Source of the DNA: Neurospora tetraspora
Lineage: Eukaryota > Ascomycota > Sordariomycetes > Sordariales > Sordariaceae
Direction: 5' to 3'
DNA: 64,000 bases
NCBI RefSeq assembly: GCF_033439725.1
Contig: NW_026944384.1
Span: 1,240,001 to 1,304,000 of the forward strand
Position numbers and translations under genes: made by a program. The notes beneath the pieces were generated by a model. It was given only the letters and a program-made list of their open reading frames with translations, did no database searches and was not told where the DNA came from. Positions within the stretch are counted from its first letter, which is position 1, and each line of letters starts with the position of its first letter. This document shows positions 46,631 to 58,805 of the stretch, in pieces.

Positions 46631-49424
46631 GAATCCGTTATGTCTATTATAATAATTTCTACTACGATTAATCCCTTTAATAAATCCGTTATTACCAGAT
46701 TCTTCTTTCCTAAAAGAATCCGTTAACTAACGATTTTATTAATAAAAATAATAATAATTATAAGTCCAATTCTCCTTAACTTATAACAAATAGTTTCTAT
46801 AGCTCAAAATTGAATAAAATGTTTTATTTCTATTATTACTTTATAAATACTTTTACTCTATGATACCTATTTCTTCGTCCCCCCGGAGTCGCGTCCCGCA
46901 TTATTAAAATAGTTCCCAATATTTAAACTGAAATTAATATTAAAAGAACTGATAATTTATATAAATTTTATAAATATTATTTTAACTACCCCCTATAAGC
47001 GAACGTAGACGTTTATAACTTAGCGGCTCTTAACTACTTTAAAAAATTCAACTTCAGCTTAATAAAAGTATATTTTATATAACCGATAATAAATTATATA
47101 ATAATGGTAATATATTTATATATTATCCGCATTAAATTACCGACTTCAATATTCTAAAAAGATATTTCATTTCTATCCTTACTAAATTTAACGAATTCGT
47201 TAAGAGTTATTAAATCGATTAAATTCTTACTATTTAAGAAATAAAAACAAAAACGATTAGAATAACCAAAGAAGAAATAACTTTAACTTTATACGACGCT
47301 AAGCTTTCTTCGTTAATTACCCTAGTCCTTTATTACGCCGCCGATCTATCTTCTTCAATTATAATCCTATATTATAAAAGTAAATCCGACTTTAAAGGCA
47401 AAAGTAAAGTAGTCGATCGGATTTAAATAGAAATTAATCTTTTCCCTAAGGATGGACTAATTTATTTAGATACCGAAGAGCGGCTTTATATCGACTTTAT
47501 ACGAGTAAATAAACCAATTAACCTTCGAACGTCGGATTTTATATATACTCGTAATTATATTAATATTATAAGAATTATTCGGGGAGCTTTCTTCGATACT
47601 GCTCCCGCCAAAGATAATGTAACGGTTATATTAAATTACCGTTCGTTTATATTACCTTCGTTTTTACTAATTATTTCTTCGTTTCGTACGTTAGCGTTAA
47701 TATTAATTTCTTATTCTATTATTAATATTATATCTAATATAGCTAATCTTAAATATAAATTAATAATTTAATTAATATTAAAAGTCTATATTTACACTAG
47801 AAATCTAAAGGAAGACTATTAAATAATTGAAAGATTACGAACCTAGGTTGTTATTTTTAAATTTGTAATATTACTTAAATATAATAGGACTTTTATTTAT
47901 TTAATATTACTATCCTCCGCTACATTTTAAATATTTAAAATCCGTATTCTATAATTAAATATTATTAAATACTATCGCCTAACCGTTAAAACCCTTCCAT
48001 AGGAAGTAGAAATACGCCCAAAATTAAATTCCGATATTTCTATATCCGATATTAAAAAAAGTAAATTTAATAATAATATAAAATATTATATTTCTAACGA
48101 TTCTACTATCCTTAGTAAAATTTTCAATACTTTTAATAAAATAACCCTTAGAAAAGAAAGCTTAGGCAATAATTCGGCTAACCTGGCCGCTATTAAGACT
48201 AAATATATCGGCGCTACCAAATTTAGTATTTATTTTATAAAATCTAATATCCTTATCCCTACTAATCTTAATCTATTTACTTACAGCGGAACTATAGCTC
48301 CGATCACTAATATAATTTCCTTTATAATAATATTTAATATTTTCGCTTCTCTTAAGCTCTTATACAATATATTATTACCCCGAATTCCGTTAAACTTCTT
48401 ACTAACCGGTTTCCTACTAATTAATTTCCTACTAACCGGTTTCCTACCTAATTTTCCGCCCGGTCCACCGCCTCTAACCGAAGCTAACGCCCCTAATTAC
48501 CCGTATTTTTTATAAAACTATCCCGCCTCTTCTAAAATATTATAATTATTATAATTATAAATAGGGTATACCCTTTTATAAATATTTCAGTATCCCAACT
48601 TATTTAATTCCAATTAATTTCTTTATTATTCTAATTATTATTATTAATACTATTAGTAATACCGGCGGTACGCTGCTGCCTTGTAATAGTACAACTAGTA
48701 CTCTAAATAATTTCGGCGGCCCTAATAGTCCTAGAAATTTAAATAATAATAATTACCCGCCTTTTCCTCCGTTCCAAGGGCCCAGTTTCCCCGGGAGCGG
48801 CCCTACTAATAATCTTCGTCGGAATAAAATTCGCCCCACCAACAACGATTAAAAAACTTAAAAAGTAAATATATTCTAGCCCAACGTACCCTATAAAGCC
48901 TATAAAGGCTATTTAATATTTTATTAAGGGAAGGTTTTATATTATAAAGAACTTTTTAATTAAGAAATTAATATATATTAAAGAATAGAAGGAGCCTTAG
49001 GCCGTATTAGTAAAATTCTTTTTTACTTCCTAAATTTATTAAAAGGCAACGTAATTTAATAATAAATTTAAGAATTTTCCTAAACTAATTATAAAATATA
49101 TTCCGAATCTTTAGAAATCCTCCTAAATATTATAAATAAACGTTTTAATATCGAGCCTACTAAAGCTACCGAATAATTAGGAAAGGATAAATTTTCCGAA
49201 GCCTATAACGTTCGTAAAATATTTATTCGGACTTTTACCAATTAATTATTCTACTACACCCGCTAATAAAATAATATTACTACGTATTAATAATTTTAAT
49301 AATTATATGTTAGCCTCTATCTTAATTTTTACAGTTTGATAAATAAGCCTACAATCGACAATACTAAGGAGAAGTATTTACGCTACTTAAATATTAAAAA
49401 TAAAACGAAATATTTAGATCTTTC
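46631..49424. other. AT-rich RIP-mutated sequence, possible degenerate element body
   Basis: No open frames. It is less AT-extreme than its surroundings in places (about 48440-48850). No domain can be read with confidence. Confidence 0.4.
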
Positions 49425-49545
49425 CTATAATCTCTGATCAATGTTAGCTGACCAGTTTCTTTCAGTCTTGTAACCATGCTCCTGAACAAAATGCATTGCA
49501 GAAAAATCGTGAAAAAATCAGCGCAAAAATCATAAGGTATACTAC
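49425..49545. other. 120-bp patch spared from RIP
   Basis: The patch has ordinary CA/TG content (for example CTGACCAGTTTC, GTAACCATGCTCC, GCATTGCAG) inside strongly mutated DNA. I could not identify terminal repeats or a family. It may be a late insertion or a gene-conversion tract. Confidence 0.6.
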
Positions 49546-52500
49546 CCCAAATCAATAGTTTAAGAGGGCTTACTATTTAAACCTTTATTCCTATTCAATC
49601 TCTTATAAAAATATAAATATATAATATAGAATATTATTGTAGAATTAATAACCGGAAATCCTAAGGGAGTAATTAAAACTCTTTAATTATATTAGAATTT
49701 ATTCCTCTATAATATTATGGATTGTAATAGGCATGCTAGTATTATTTTAAATTATTTTAACGAAGGTATTTAAATCGGTAATATAGTTTAGGAGAGGCGT
49801 TACTAATACGAAGATAATAGTATATTTAAATATGAATTTAATCTACTACTATATTACGGAATTTCAATTTCGTAGGAATTATACTTCGTTATAAATAATC
49901 CAGTAGAATTTAATACTTTCTACCTTAGTTATCTATAGTTTGTAGCGGAATTAAATTTCTTTTTTTAATTTTATTATCCAAAATAGGGTTTTTACGTACA
50001 TTAATTTAAAATAGTTTCGATATAGCGTATTATTTTTCTATAAAGAAATTTATCCATCTATATTCCCTATCTTATTAATTTCCCCTTCAATTCAATACGC
50101 TTCTAATAAATCGTCATCGATATTTTTATTTTCTTCGAAGCTAGGTTAAATAGTGGTTTTAGAAATACTTTTCTTTGCAGTAGCTTTTTTAGAACCCTTT
50201 TTAGCAATATCTTTCCCTATGCGGGCTTTTTAATTATAGCCTTTTTAGTAGATTTACCGGATTAAATAGGCGTATTATCGGGGATTATATTGTATAATTC
50301 GTACGAATCTTCTAGTTTTCTATTATCTTTCTATATATATTTATTTATTTAGCGGCGGTAATATATTAGGACGGCCGCTAAAATAATAAGACGCACCGTT
50401 TTAATATCGTTTTAGCTAGTAATTATATTTTATATAAATTCATTAAATTTTATTTAAATAAATTTTATTTATACCTACGGGTTTTTTACGCTTATAATTG
50501 CCCTATAATTATAAAAAATATTTAAAAATGAGTATATTTAAAAATGAGTATATTGCGAAATATTGTAGTATATTTGTAAAAGGTTTATATAATAATTAAA
50601 GCTAATATTAGCATTAATAACGGGTATATTAGAATAGGAATCCTTTAATTATAATTATTTTAAACCCTATCTATATATATACAGATTATTATTATATATA
50701 TAATAATTTTTCTAGTACTAATATGGTTAACTAATATAGTAATTTTTGAAGGGCTCTATTTAAATTGGCGAATAATATATATATTTAAACCGCGAAGTTA
50801 ATATATAACGGCTTCCAGTTATTTTTCTATAAAGAATGTTTAAAGAGGTAAAAATAAGAATAAATAATATATAATAGCTTCTAATATTTTTTTATAGAAA
50901 AAATATAAGGAGGCGCGAATAAGAATAAATATTAAATGAATTTACTAATAAGTTAATATAGTAATAGGGATTGGTTTTTACCGCTAAAATCCTACTTTGC
51001 CCAATTATATTAGCTATTTAAGGTAATAAGATTTATAAGTTTACCCATTTCGGGCAGATATATTTAATTCCTATCGATAGAGCGACCCTAATTAACTATT
51101 ATATTATATATTAGGTCGGTAATTCGATTGTAGTACTATGTTTCGAATAAGTAACCGTACTATTATATTTGAATTATAATAAAGTTATATTTTTATTATT
51201 CTTTGGCGTATTAATTCTACCAATTTATATTTTTATTACAAACTTCAGTTTCGTACCCTAATTTCTTTTAATAAGTAATCGTATTCTCCCTTAATGTTTA
51301 TGTAATTTTTTTATAAACTTCGCTATTTCCGTTACGTTATACATAACACTTTAAATTTCCTTTATTAAAGAAAATAGAATATATTTAATTTATATTAAAT
51401 AATATATTACCTTCTATTAATATAATAAATTAATAATCGTAGGCGGAGCGGTCTCGAGTAAATATTATAAATTATATAAATAAGATTTTAAATATCAATT
51501 CTAAAATTAGAATCGATATTTTAAAATATAAATTAGAAAATTACTACGTACTTTAGGGAATTAGCTAACCCTTTTAGTTCCTAATAAATTTATTCCGCTT
51601 TAATAATTTTAAAAAAGTCTGGCTTGATTATGAGAAAATAGCTAAATTGTATATTAATTTTTTTAAGTAATTTAAATTTTAAATTAATACCCAAAATTTA
51701 TCGAAGTCCGAAAAGTCATTAACGGCCTTAAAACTATCCTACATTATTAAGTATAATCAGTTAGTAGCGATTTAGGCGAAGTTATTTATTAACTTTTTAT
51801 ACCCTTCGCAGCTTAAAATCCCCGGCCGGTCGTTTAAAGAAATAACTTAATAAAGTATAACCTTTTTAAATTATATACTATTATAATTAACTAGATAGTA
51901 ATTCTTCGTAGTACGACAATTAATAATATAAATATAATATATTATAGTACATACCTAAGTATTAGCGGAGAAACTTCCCTAATAACCCTTTTTATTCTAT
52001 TCGTTACAAGGGTCTTAAATATATTAGAGCTCCCTAGACCAATTAATTCCAATACGAAACGTTTTGAAATATATTAAATATATAATATAAAACGTCGTTA
52101 TTATATAGATTTTGTATTAGTATACTAACGATCGCTATTATTCAGTAGGGCTTTTTGAGTCCATAATCCGAATTACGTATAGAATATAAGTTAATTCGTC
52201 CTATTATACTATAATTATTAAAATATACCCGTATTATTTATTATAGAAGTATCCAGGAAAGCCTTTTAGTATATTAATTTAATTATTAAAGGTTACGCCG
52301 GTCTAAAGTTTATTACCGAATTCGTGGGAAGTTTTTAAATATATAAAAGGATTAAAAATATTCGCTAGTAAATATAAATTAATAAATTAATATAAAAAGG
52401 GGGATATTATTTTTCTATAGGGAAAGGGTAAATAAAATTTTAATACGAAGGGTATATATATTCGTATTCAGTATATTGCGTTAGGGTACATATATTAATA

Positions 52501-52999
52501 TACTTTAATATACTAATAATAAATTTAACCCTATAAAGAGCTTTTACTTTTAATTTAAATATAATAATTTATTTAAGTAATAAAGTCTTGAGGAGCGATA
52601 GTAATTCCTTTTATCGGTATTTATTACTAATAAGTCCGGGGGTAATACGGTCGACTAAGTGTATATTATTTCCCTTATAATAATTAGGAATTTTAATACT
52701 ATTATCAAAATTAACCTATAATACAATTATCTTTATATTATAATAGCCAGCGTAGAGTAGGTATCCCTTATCGACTAGTATATTTTCGCAATGATCTTTC
52801 TTATATTTTCTAGCCTACCTATTATTACTTAAGCAATATTAGGAGAGGGGGGGGTAATAGAAGTAGGATAGTATTACGAAGTTAATACTATCGAAGAAAA
52901 TTGAAGGGGGGTTTAGATTAAGATTTTTTACTATATTAATTCGCTCGGACCAGACGGTATTTTAATTATTGTCCGTATTAGAATTGTCTATAGTACGTT
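49546..52999. other. AT-rich RIP-mutated sequence, no gene
   Basis: No open frame or element end. Copies of the recurring palindrome lie at about 50032, 50821, 50885 and 52409. Confidence 0.55.
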
Positions 53000-53110
53000 A
53001 TTTCTCTATATAGAAACTGTATTATTCGATTATAATTATTAAATTTATTCGGATATTATTTCTCCGTATAAAAATTTTATTATTCGATTATAATTATAAA
53101 TTTATTTATA
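53000..53110. repeat. Two tandem copies of a unit of about 58 bp
   Basis: A unit consisting of the TTTCTCTATATAGAAA-type palindrome, then TATTATTCGATTATAATTAT, then AAATTTATT occurs at 53000 and again at about 53058. This resembles the palindrome-containing 160-bp units further left. Confidence 0.65.
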
Positions 53111-54010
53111 TAAGGTAGTAAAATATTAATTAAGGGTTTTTAATAAATTATTTCTTTATAGGGAAATAAAAGGGAAGGTACGAATTATAAGAAAGAGGAA
53201 GAAGAAGGATAGGAAAGGACGACCCGGGGGGGGGGGGTTTATACCCTACGTATATAAGTCTATTTCGAAGAGAGTAAATATTATAGGATATTAATTAAGC
53301 TCGACCTTCCCTATAGAAAAATAATACGTTTTCATTAAAAGTTTATATAGGGCGTTTTAAATATTTAATAAAAATATTCCTATTCTCTTTATAATTATTT
53401 ATCTTTTATATTTATTAATTATAGTAGTATAATAAATATTAGGTAATTATAATTATTATAGTATCTCTAATTATATAAGGGCGGGATTAATTACGTATAG
53501 GGAAGGTTGTTTAGGGCTAGCTCTATAAATATATAAACGCTTTTATTTATTTTAAATTCCTACGTAAACCCGTAATTATATATAGTATATTACCTAGCGA
53601 AAGTAAATTATTTATAAGGAATATATAAATTACGTTAATAATTAAAATAAATATTTTCTATTCCTAAAATTTGCCTTCCTTTATTAATTAAAATAATTTC
53701 ATTTATACTTCAATATTCTCTTTTTATATTCTAGTATTTATAATTTCCGCTTTTATTCGCTTTATAAATATATTTTTAAATTTGATAGCGCGCGCTAATT
53801 TTTTATTTCTTTCTTCGGTTTATACTTCTTTTACCTTTTAGGCCGATATTTGTAACTACAGAGTAAGCTTTTAAAATAATCAACGTCTAGTATATATATT
53901 AGATTTCTAAGGATATTTTACCGATTTGTTTAGAATATATTTAAAATTGACTTTAGAATAGTAATACTAAAAATTATAACCTTTACAAAGGGTTAATAGT
54001 CGCTAAAGGT
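53111..54010. other. AT-rich RIP-mutated sequence with a G12 run
   Basis: It contains GGGGGGGGGGGG at 53226-53237 and two palindrome copies (about 53149 and 53305). No gene is visible. Confidence 0.55.
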
Positions 54011-54018
54011 TTAAGATA

Positions 54019-54571
54019 GAGAAACTCTATCTGCACGTGGATAAAACTCTATCTATACGTAGATCCACTTTTTTTATATATAAAACCCTAACCCTGCCGC
54101 TTTGTACCTTCCACCAAAGTACCTCAGCGTATTCGTTTTCTCGATAGTGTATTCGTTCCCTCGATAGCGCATTCGTTCCCCGATACGGTCTCCAATAGCG
54201 CATTCGCTCCCCCGACATTACATTCGCAATACCGAATAGGGTATTCGCGACTCTAATATTTGAAAACGTATAGCTTCTTTCGGAGCGATTGAAATGACGA
54301 AAAAAATTAATTAATGATAGGGAATCACATACGACAGCGATTATAATTACGTAAGTACAATTCGACTATAATGTGAATACTTTGTCGAGGATCGAATACG
54401 CTATCGGGGGAGCGAATACGCTATTGGGGGCCGTATCGGGGAGCGAATGCGCTATCGGAATCAAAAGGTACATTTAGTCAATTGGAAAAGAGGAGGGTTA
54501 GGGAAATATATGAAGGAAAAAGTGGATCCACGTGCAGATAGAGTTTTATCCACGTACAAATAGAGTTTCTC
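54019..54571. mobile_element. Foldback MITE with long inverted ends and 8-bp target duplication, 553 bp
   Basis: The ends begin GAGAAACTCTAT and match in inverted orientation over about 80 bp, including two direct subrepeats (AACTCTATCTGCACGTGGAT type) and a GTGGATCCACTTTTT-like block. The homology resumes further in: arrays of about 20-nt units (ATTCGYTCCCCCGATAGCGT type) at about 54129-54228 and, inverted, at 54385-54465, so almost the whole element can fold back. Perfect 8-bp direct repeats TTAAGATA flank it (54011-54018 and 54572-54579). An 8-bp duplication fits hAT, or Mutator-like elements with long ends. No transposase is encoded. CCCTAACCCT (54086-54095) and AGGGTTAGGG (54494-54503), matching the TTAGGG telomere repeat, lie symmetrically near the ends. 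Much of the element kept its CA/TG, so it either inserted after RIP of the island or was too short to be targeted. Confidence 0.85.
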
Positions 54572-54579
54572 TTAAGATA

Positions 54580-57500
54580 ATAATACAACCGGAGAATTAT
54601 TAAATATTAATCCTACTCTATTTTATAGAGTAGAAATAGAAGGAGGAATCAAAAGACGAAGAGGGGTTATTAAATTAAGGAAGACTAATACCTTCTTAAC
54701 TACGTTTTCCATTATAAGCGTACTATCCCTCTTCGGTTTATTTATATTAAATTAACCGTTAATATATCGAATGAATTATTAATTCATTATTAATTTATTA
54801 TCTACCCTCATTATATTACAATTTAATCAATTTATTAGTAAATTAATTTGATACCCGAATTTGATACTATACTTATCTAAATTTATTCGTATACTATAAA
54901 GTAGCAATTGAATTTTATATTCCTACTAATAAATTAATTATAATGTATTAATAATAAATTTTAAATATATTAATAATAAATTTCAAATATAATAATAATA
55001 AATTTTTATTAATAATTTATACGTAAATATAAAGAAGTAACAATATAAACCGATTACTCTAACGGTAAAATTATTAATATAGCATCTCGATTATATTAGT
55101 ATTTAGTCGAAATATATTCTATATTTCTTAGTTTATATTAGAGTAAACGCGGTTATACCTAGTGCGAATAGTTAGAATATTCTTATTTTAAACCTAATTC
55201 TGAATTTCTTCCCACAAATAACCTACAAAATAATTAATTAGGGCTTTATTTAGGATCTATCTTGGATAAATCCAAAAATAATTATAGATAATTTTCAATT
55301 TATATTTTAAATAGTAATAAAGTTACGTATATTTATTAAAGGTTGAATATGTAAGTAACCCTTCTATTTGTTAGCGAAGTTAAAGATTATTTTTTATGTA
55401 TTTTTAATACTATATTTGAAATAAATATAATAAAGTTGTACTATATAGCGAGCGAAGTATATGATTTTACGGGGGTAAGGATTTATTTTAGAAATATACG
55501 CCGAAAAATTTATATTAATTAATTAAGGAATTAATAAGGATATATTATAAAAGGATTTTAGAATAAAATAATGTACTTATAATTACTTAAAAGTTTTAGT
55601 TTATAGTAATATTATAAAGACGTTTTCTAAATAATTCCCGCTATTTAACTATATATTTATAATTAATTTTAAAGATTTTAAATACCGTTTTAAAGGTAAG
55701 GGCGTATATTTTCAGCGAATCGGTATTAGTAAGGATCCGGATAAGAAGGATAGTTATTAGAGTTAGACATTTATTGGGGATAAATTCGGGATAATTTAAT
55801 AATTTGTATCGTTTTAACTATTTTGAATAGAAGCCCTAAATAATTTCCCCATTTTCTATATTAGAAAAATACTCATAATTTATATCCAATTCGAAGGATT
55901 TAATAAAACTTTTACAAAAGAATTCTACTTATTCTTTAAAGAAATAAATATTTATAAAACTGATCCTATCGTTAAGGATTTTTTAAATATACTATTAAAA
56001 GAAATTTAATAATTCATCCCTAATAAATCTTAGATATATAAATTTATACGAATATTTAAATTTTAGTATTTTAATTAATACTCTTATATTATAATTTTAA
56101 GGTTCGAAATTCCTAAAGGCTAAATAAGAAAATAATATTTTTAATTACTAATCGAATTTTATTAATATTATTGAGAATCGTATAAATTTAGTTAATAGTA
56201 TTAGTACTTTATTTATTAAAGAATTAAATAAAGTAGGGGTTGCGGATTAAAGTTGCTAAATCGCGGATTAATTTCTAATTTATTCTTAATCTATCGACGA
56301 TATATTCCGGATTTACTTACTCTAAATTATATTAGAATTTCCTACCTGCTCTAATACCCGTATTAAATTATTAATAATCTGTTTAAGAGTTTTATCAGAA
56401 AGGGGGGGTAGGTAAGTATATTGAATATAGGAAATTATAATAATATATAAGATAGTTTTAATATCGATTAAAATATAAAAGTTAATAGTAATATTATAAT
56501 TTCGAATTTTAATAGTACTATAGCCTTAAGCGTAATCGGATTCTAATTTATTAATAATAAATCTTTAATAAGTTTTAAATATATTGAGGAACGATTTATT
56601 TATTATAGTACGTCCTTTTTATTAATATAATATTCGTTTTAATATACGTCTTAATATATAATACATTGGATGTAGAATCCTTTGAATACCTTTTAATAAT
56701 TAGTTTAATATGTGATTAATATTAATTAAAATTATTAGAGAGGCTAGTAAAAAAGTATATTCTCTTTCCCGGCTTCGAATTTTAATATTTTAACTAATAG
56801 CAATTATAGTTGGTAATTATTTAAATAGAGATAAATCTTAAATATAACATTAATTATTAAGGATATATTTTAAATAAAAATTTACTTTATTTACATACTA
56901 AATAAATTTATATAATAACTTCGATTCTTTATAACCCTATATTTCCTAACGCGTCCTAGTCGCCTATACCTAACTAATTATTAAAATAGTATTAATAGAA
57001 CATAATTATTTTCGATTGGGTTAAAAGAATATAAAAAATAATTTAGGAATAAATTAAGGATAAATCCATACTTAATAATTTACTTAATTAAAGGGACTTT
57101 ATTTTATTAAAGGCGGATTTTAAATAAAAGGTTTATAATTTCTTTATCAATTATAGTAGTAAACCCTTATTAGTACGTTTACTAAATTTATAAGTTTAAA
57201 TATTTATAGTATTTAATATTAGAGTATTTATAGGTAGTATAACGGTATATAGCGTTATTTAAGTAATTAAACGAAGTATCTTTAATAGGTATTTTCCTCT
57301 TTTTATAATATTAGATTTATAATATTATAGATTAAGTAGAAATTAATCCTATACATATTACTAATTTATTTTGGACTACTTTACCTTATATATTTCGTCC
57401 TATAGGGCTTTAATTTAAGCTTTAGTTAAGCCCTTAATATTTATAACGTAAACTACATTAGGAATGGAAGATTCGGGTTATTTTAGAATAATTATAGTAT

Positions 57501-58085
57501 AGTATATCATTTAAACGAAGTTAAAGTATTGATTAATACTATCGGATAAAATAAATATTAGGCTTATAATTTCAACCTTTATATAATTAATATTATTATC
57601 TTATTAATTAATAAGAAATATATTTAAAATATATTAATAATATATTAATTATATTTATTAGGAGGTCGGTTAGTATTAATATATCAGGAGGGGTTATATC
57701 TTTTAATTTTTTTAATTGATTAAATTCGGCCGTTATACTATCTATTTATTCTAAATTAAATATTATTAATAATTTAATAAAAATTATATTATTCTACTTA
57801 ATTAAACCGAGTTTAATAATAATAGTTAAAGTATTAGCGTTGGTAATATTATTGTTAGCTATTTTATAAAGATAATTTAAGGATATATTAGAAATAATTT
57901 ATAGACTGTTTGTGTGCAATGAGGAGATGTCGGTCGTGGTTGGTTTATAGTCGTATTTAGATATACGATCGTTAGTATTTAAGAGGAGTATTTAAAAACG
58001 CGAGTGATATTATTTCTCTATAGGGAACTTCAAGCGAGCGATTAATTATTTCTCTACGGGGAAAGAAAATATTAAGAGGGCGAGG
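54580..58085. other. AT-rich RIP-mutated sequence to the right edge of the island
   Basis: No open frame or identifiable element. Two palindrome copies sit at the edge (58012-58028 and 58048-58064), and a small patch with normal TG content lies at about 57905-57945. Beyond about 58085 composition returns to normal. Confidence 0.55.
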
Positions 58086-58805
58086 GTCGGATAAGAGATT
58101 TTTCATAGTGTAGGGTCGGTCTTAGCGTATCCACTTGGGTTAGGAAGCTTTGGTAATGGGGTCGGGTGATGTGAGTACTTGCATGTCCTATTCTGCCCTA
58201 CCAGGCCTGTGCTCCCTCTGCTGGAAGATGCCGTTGGTAACAAACATGACCGTATTCCCGTGCCGTACCCCGTACTCAGCCCCGTGTGTGCCAATCACGG
58301 CCAATGTTTCGAATCATGTTCACTCCAAGAAAAGTCTCTGGGCAACCCCGGCCTCGGGTCGCTCAAAGCGGTGCATCCGGCACCTTGCGCATCAACTTGG
58401 TTCCAAGACAAACATCTCACCTCAACCATATCCCTTTACCTTGTTCTTGTTTCCCTTTCCACCTTTTTACACTTCATGTTGAACATAGCCTCATACACTC
58501 GCAGGTCGCAGATGCTTTGCTTATCTTCTCGTTTTGCGGCTTGACAGCATTGATTGATACCCCCATCACTTATCTTGAACTTCAACTGTCTTGTTGACTT
58601 TTCTTGTTTTGTTTTGATGCGTTTCGTCATAGCCTGCTTAGAACGGCGTTAGTCTCCACGCGGTCCATCAAGGTCTCCGAGGTGATCTTGGATCCGTCGA
58701 AAACCCGCGAGGACCTCGAAAAGTCGACTTAAACAGCATTTGCCTATATACGAAGAATTGGATACCCAAAATCTTACGAACGACAACTTACAAACACGAT
58801 AAGAC
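58086..58805. other. Upstream region of the LCCL protein gene
   Basis: About 720 bp of normal composition between the island edge and the start codon. It holds the presumed promoter and a leader with CT-rich segments. The short frames here do not look like genes. Confidence 0.6.

Larger units (their letters stand above)
35146..58085. repeat. RIP-mutated AT-rich island (heterochromatin candidate), about 23 kb
   Basis: Composition changes sharply at both edges. Inside, TpA is very abundant and CpA/TpG scarce, while CpG, CpC and CpT survive. This is the pattern left by repeat-induced point mutation (C to T mainly at CpA) on both strands. Only a handful of open frames reach 60 codons, and none resembles a protein family. 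Embedded LTR fossils, a tandem array, a minisatellite and a MITE are listed separately. In Neurospora, such RIP relics recruit DNA methylation and H3K9 methylation; that is knowledge of the process, not seen here. The length is too short for a whole Neurospora centromere, so a dispersed heterochromatic island is likelier. Confidence 0.88.

Noticed and set aside
54086-54503. Telomere-like CCCTAA motifs as a relic chromosome end
   Set aside because: Each arm has fewer than two repeats, placed symmetrically inside a MITE with a target duplication, so they belong to the element.
35146-58085. The island as a whole centromere
   Set aside because: At about 23 kb it is far shorter than known Neurospora centromeres, and both flanks carry ordinary genes.
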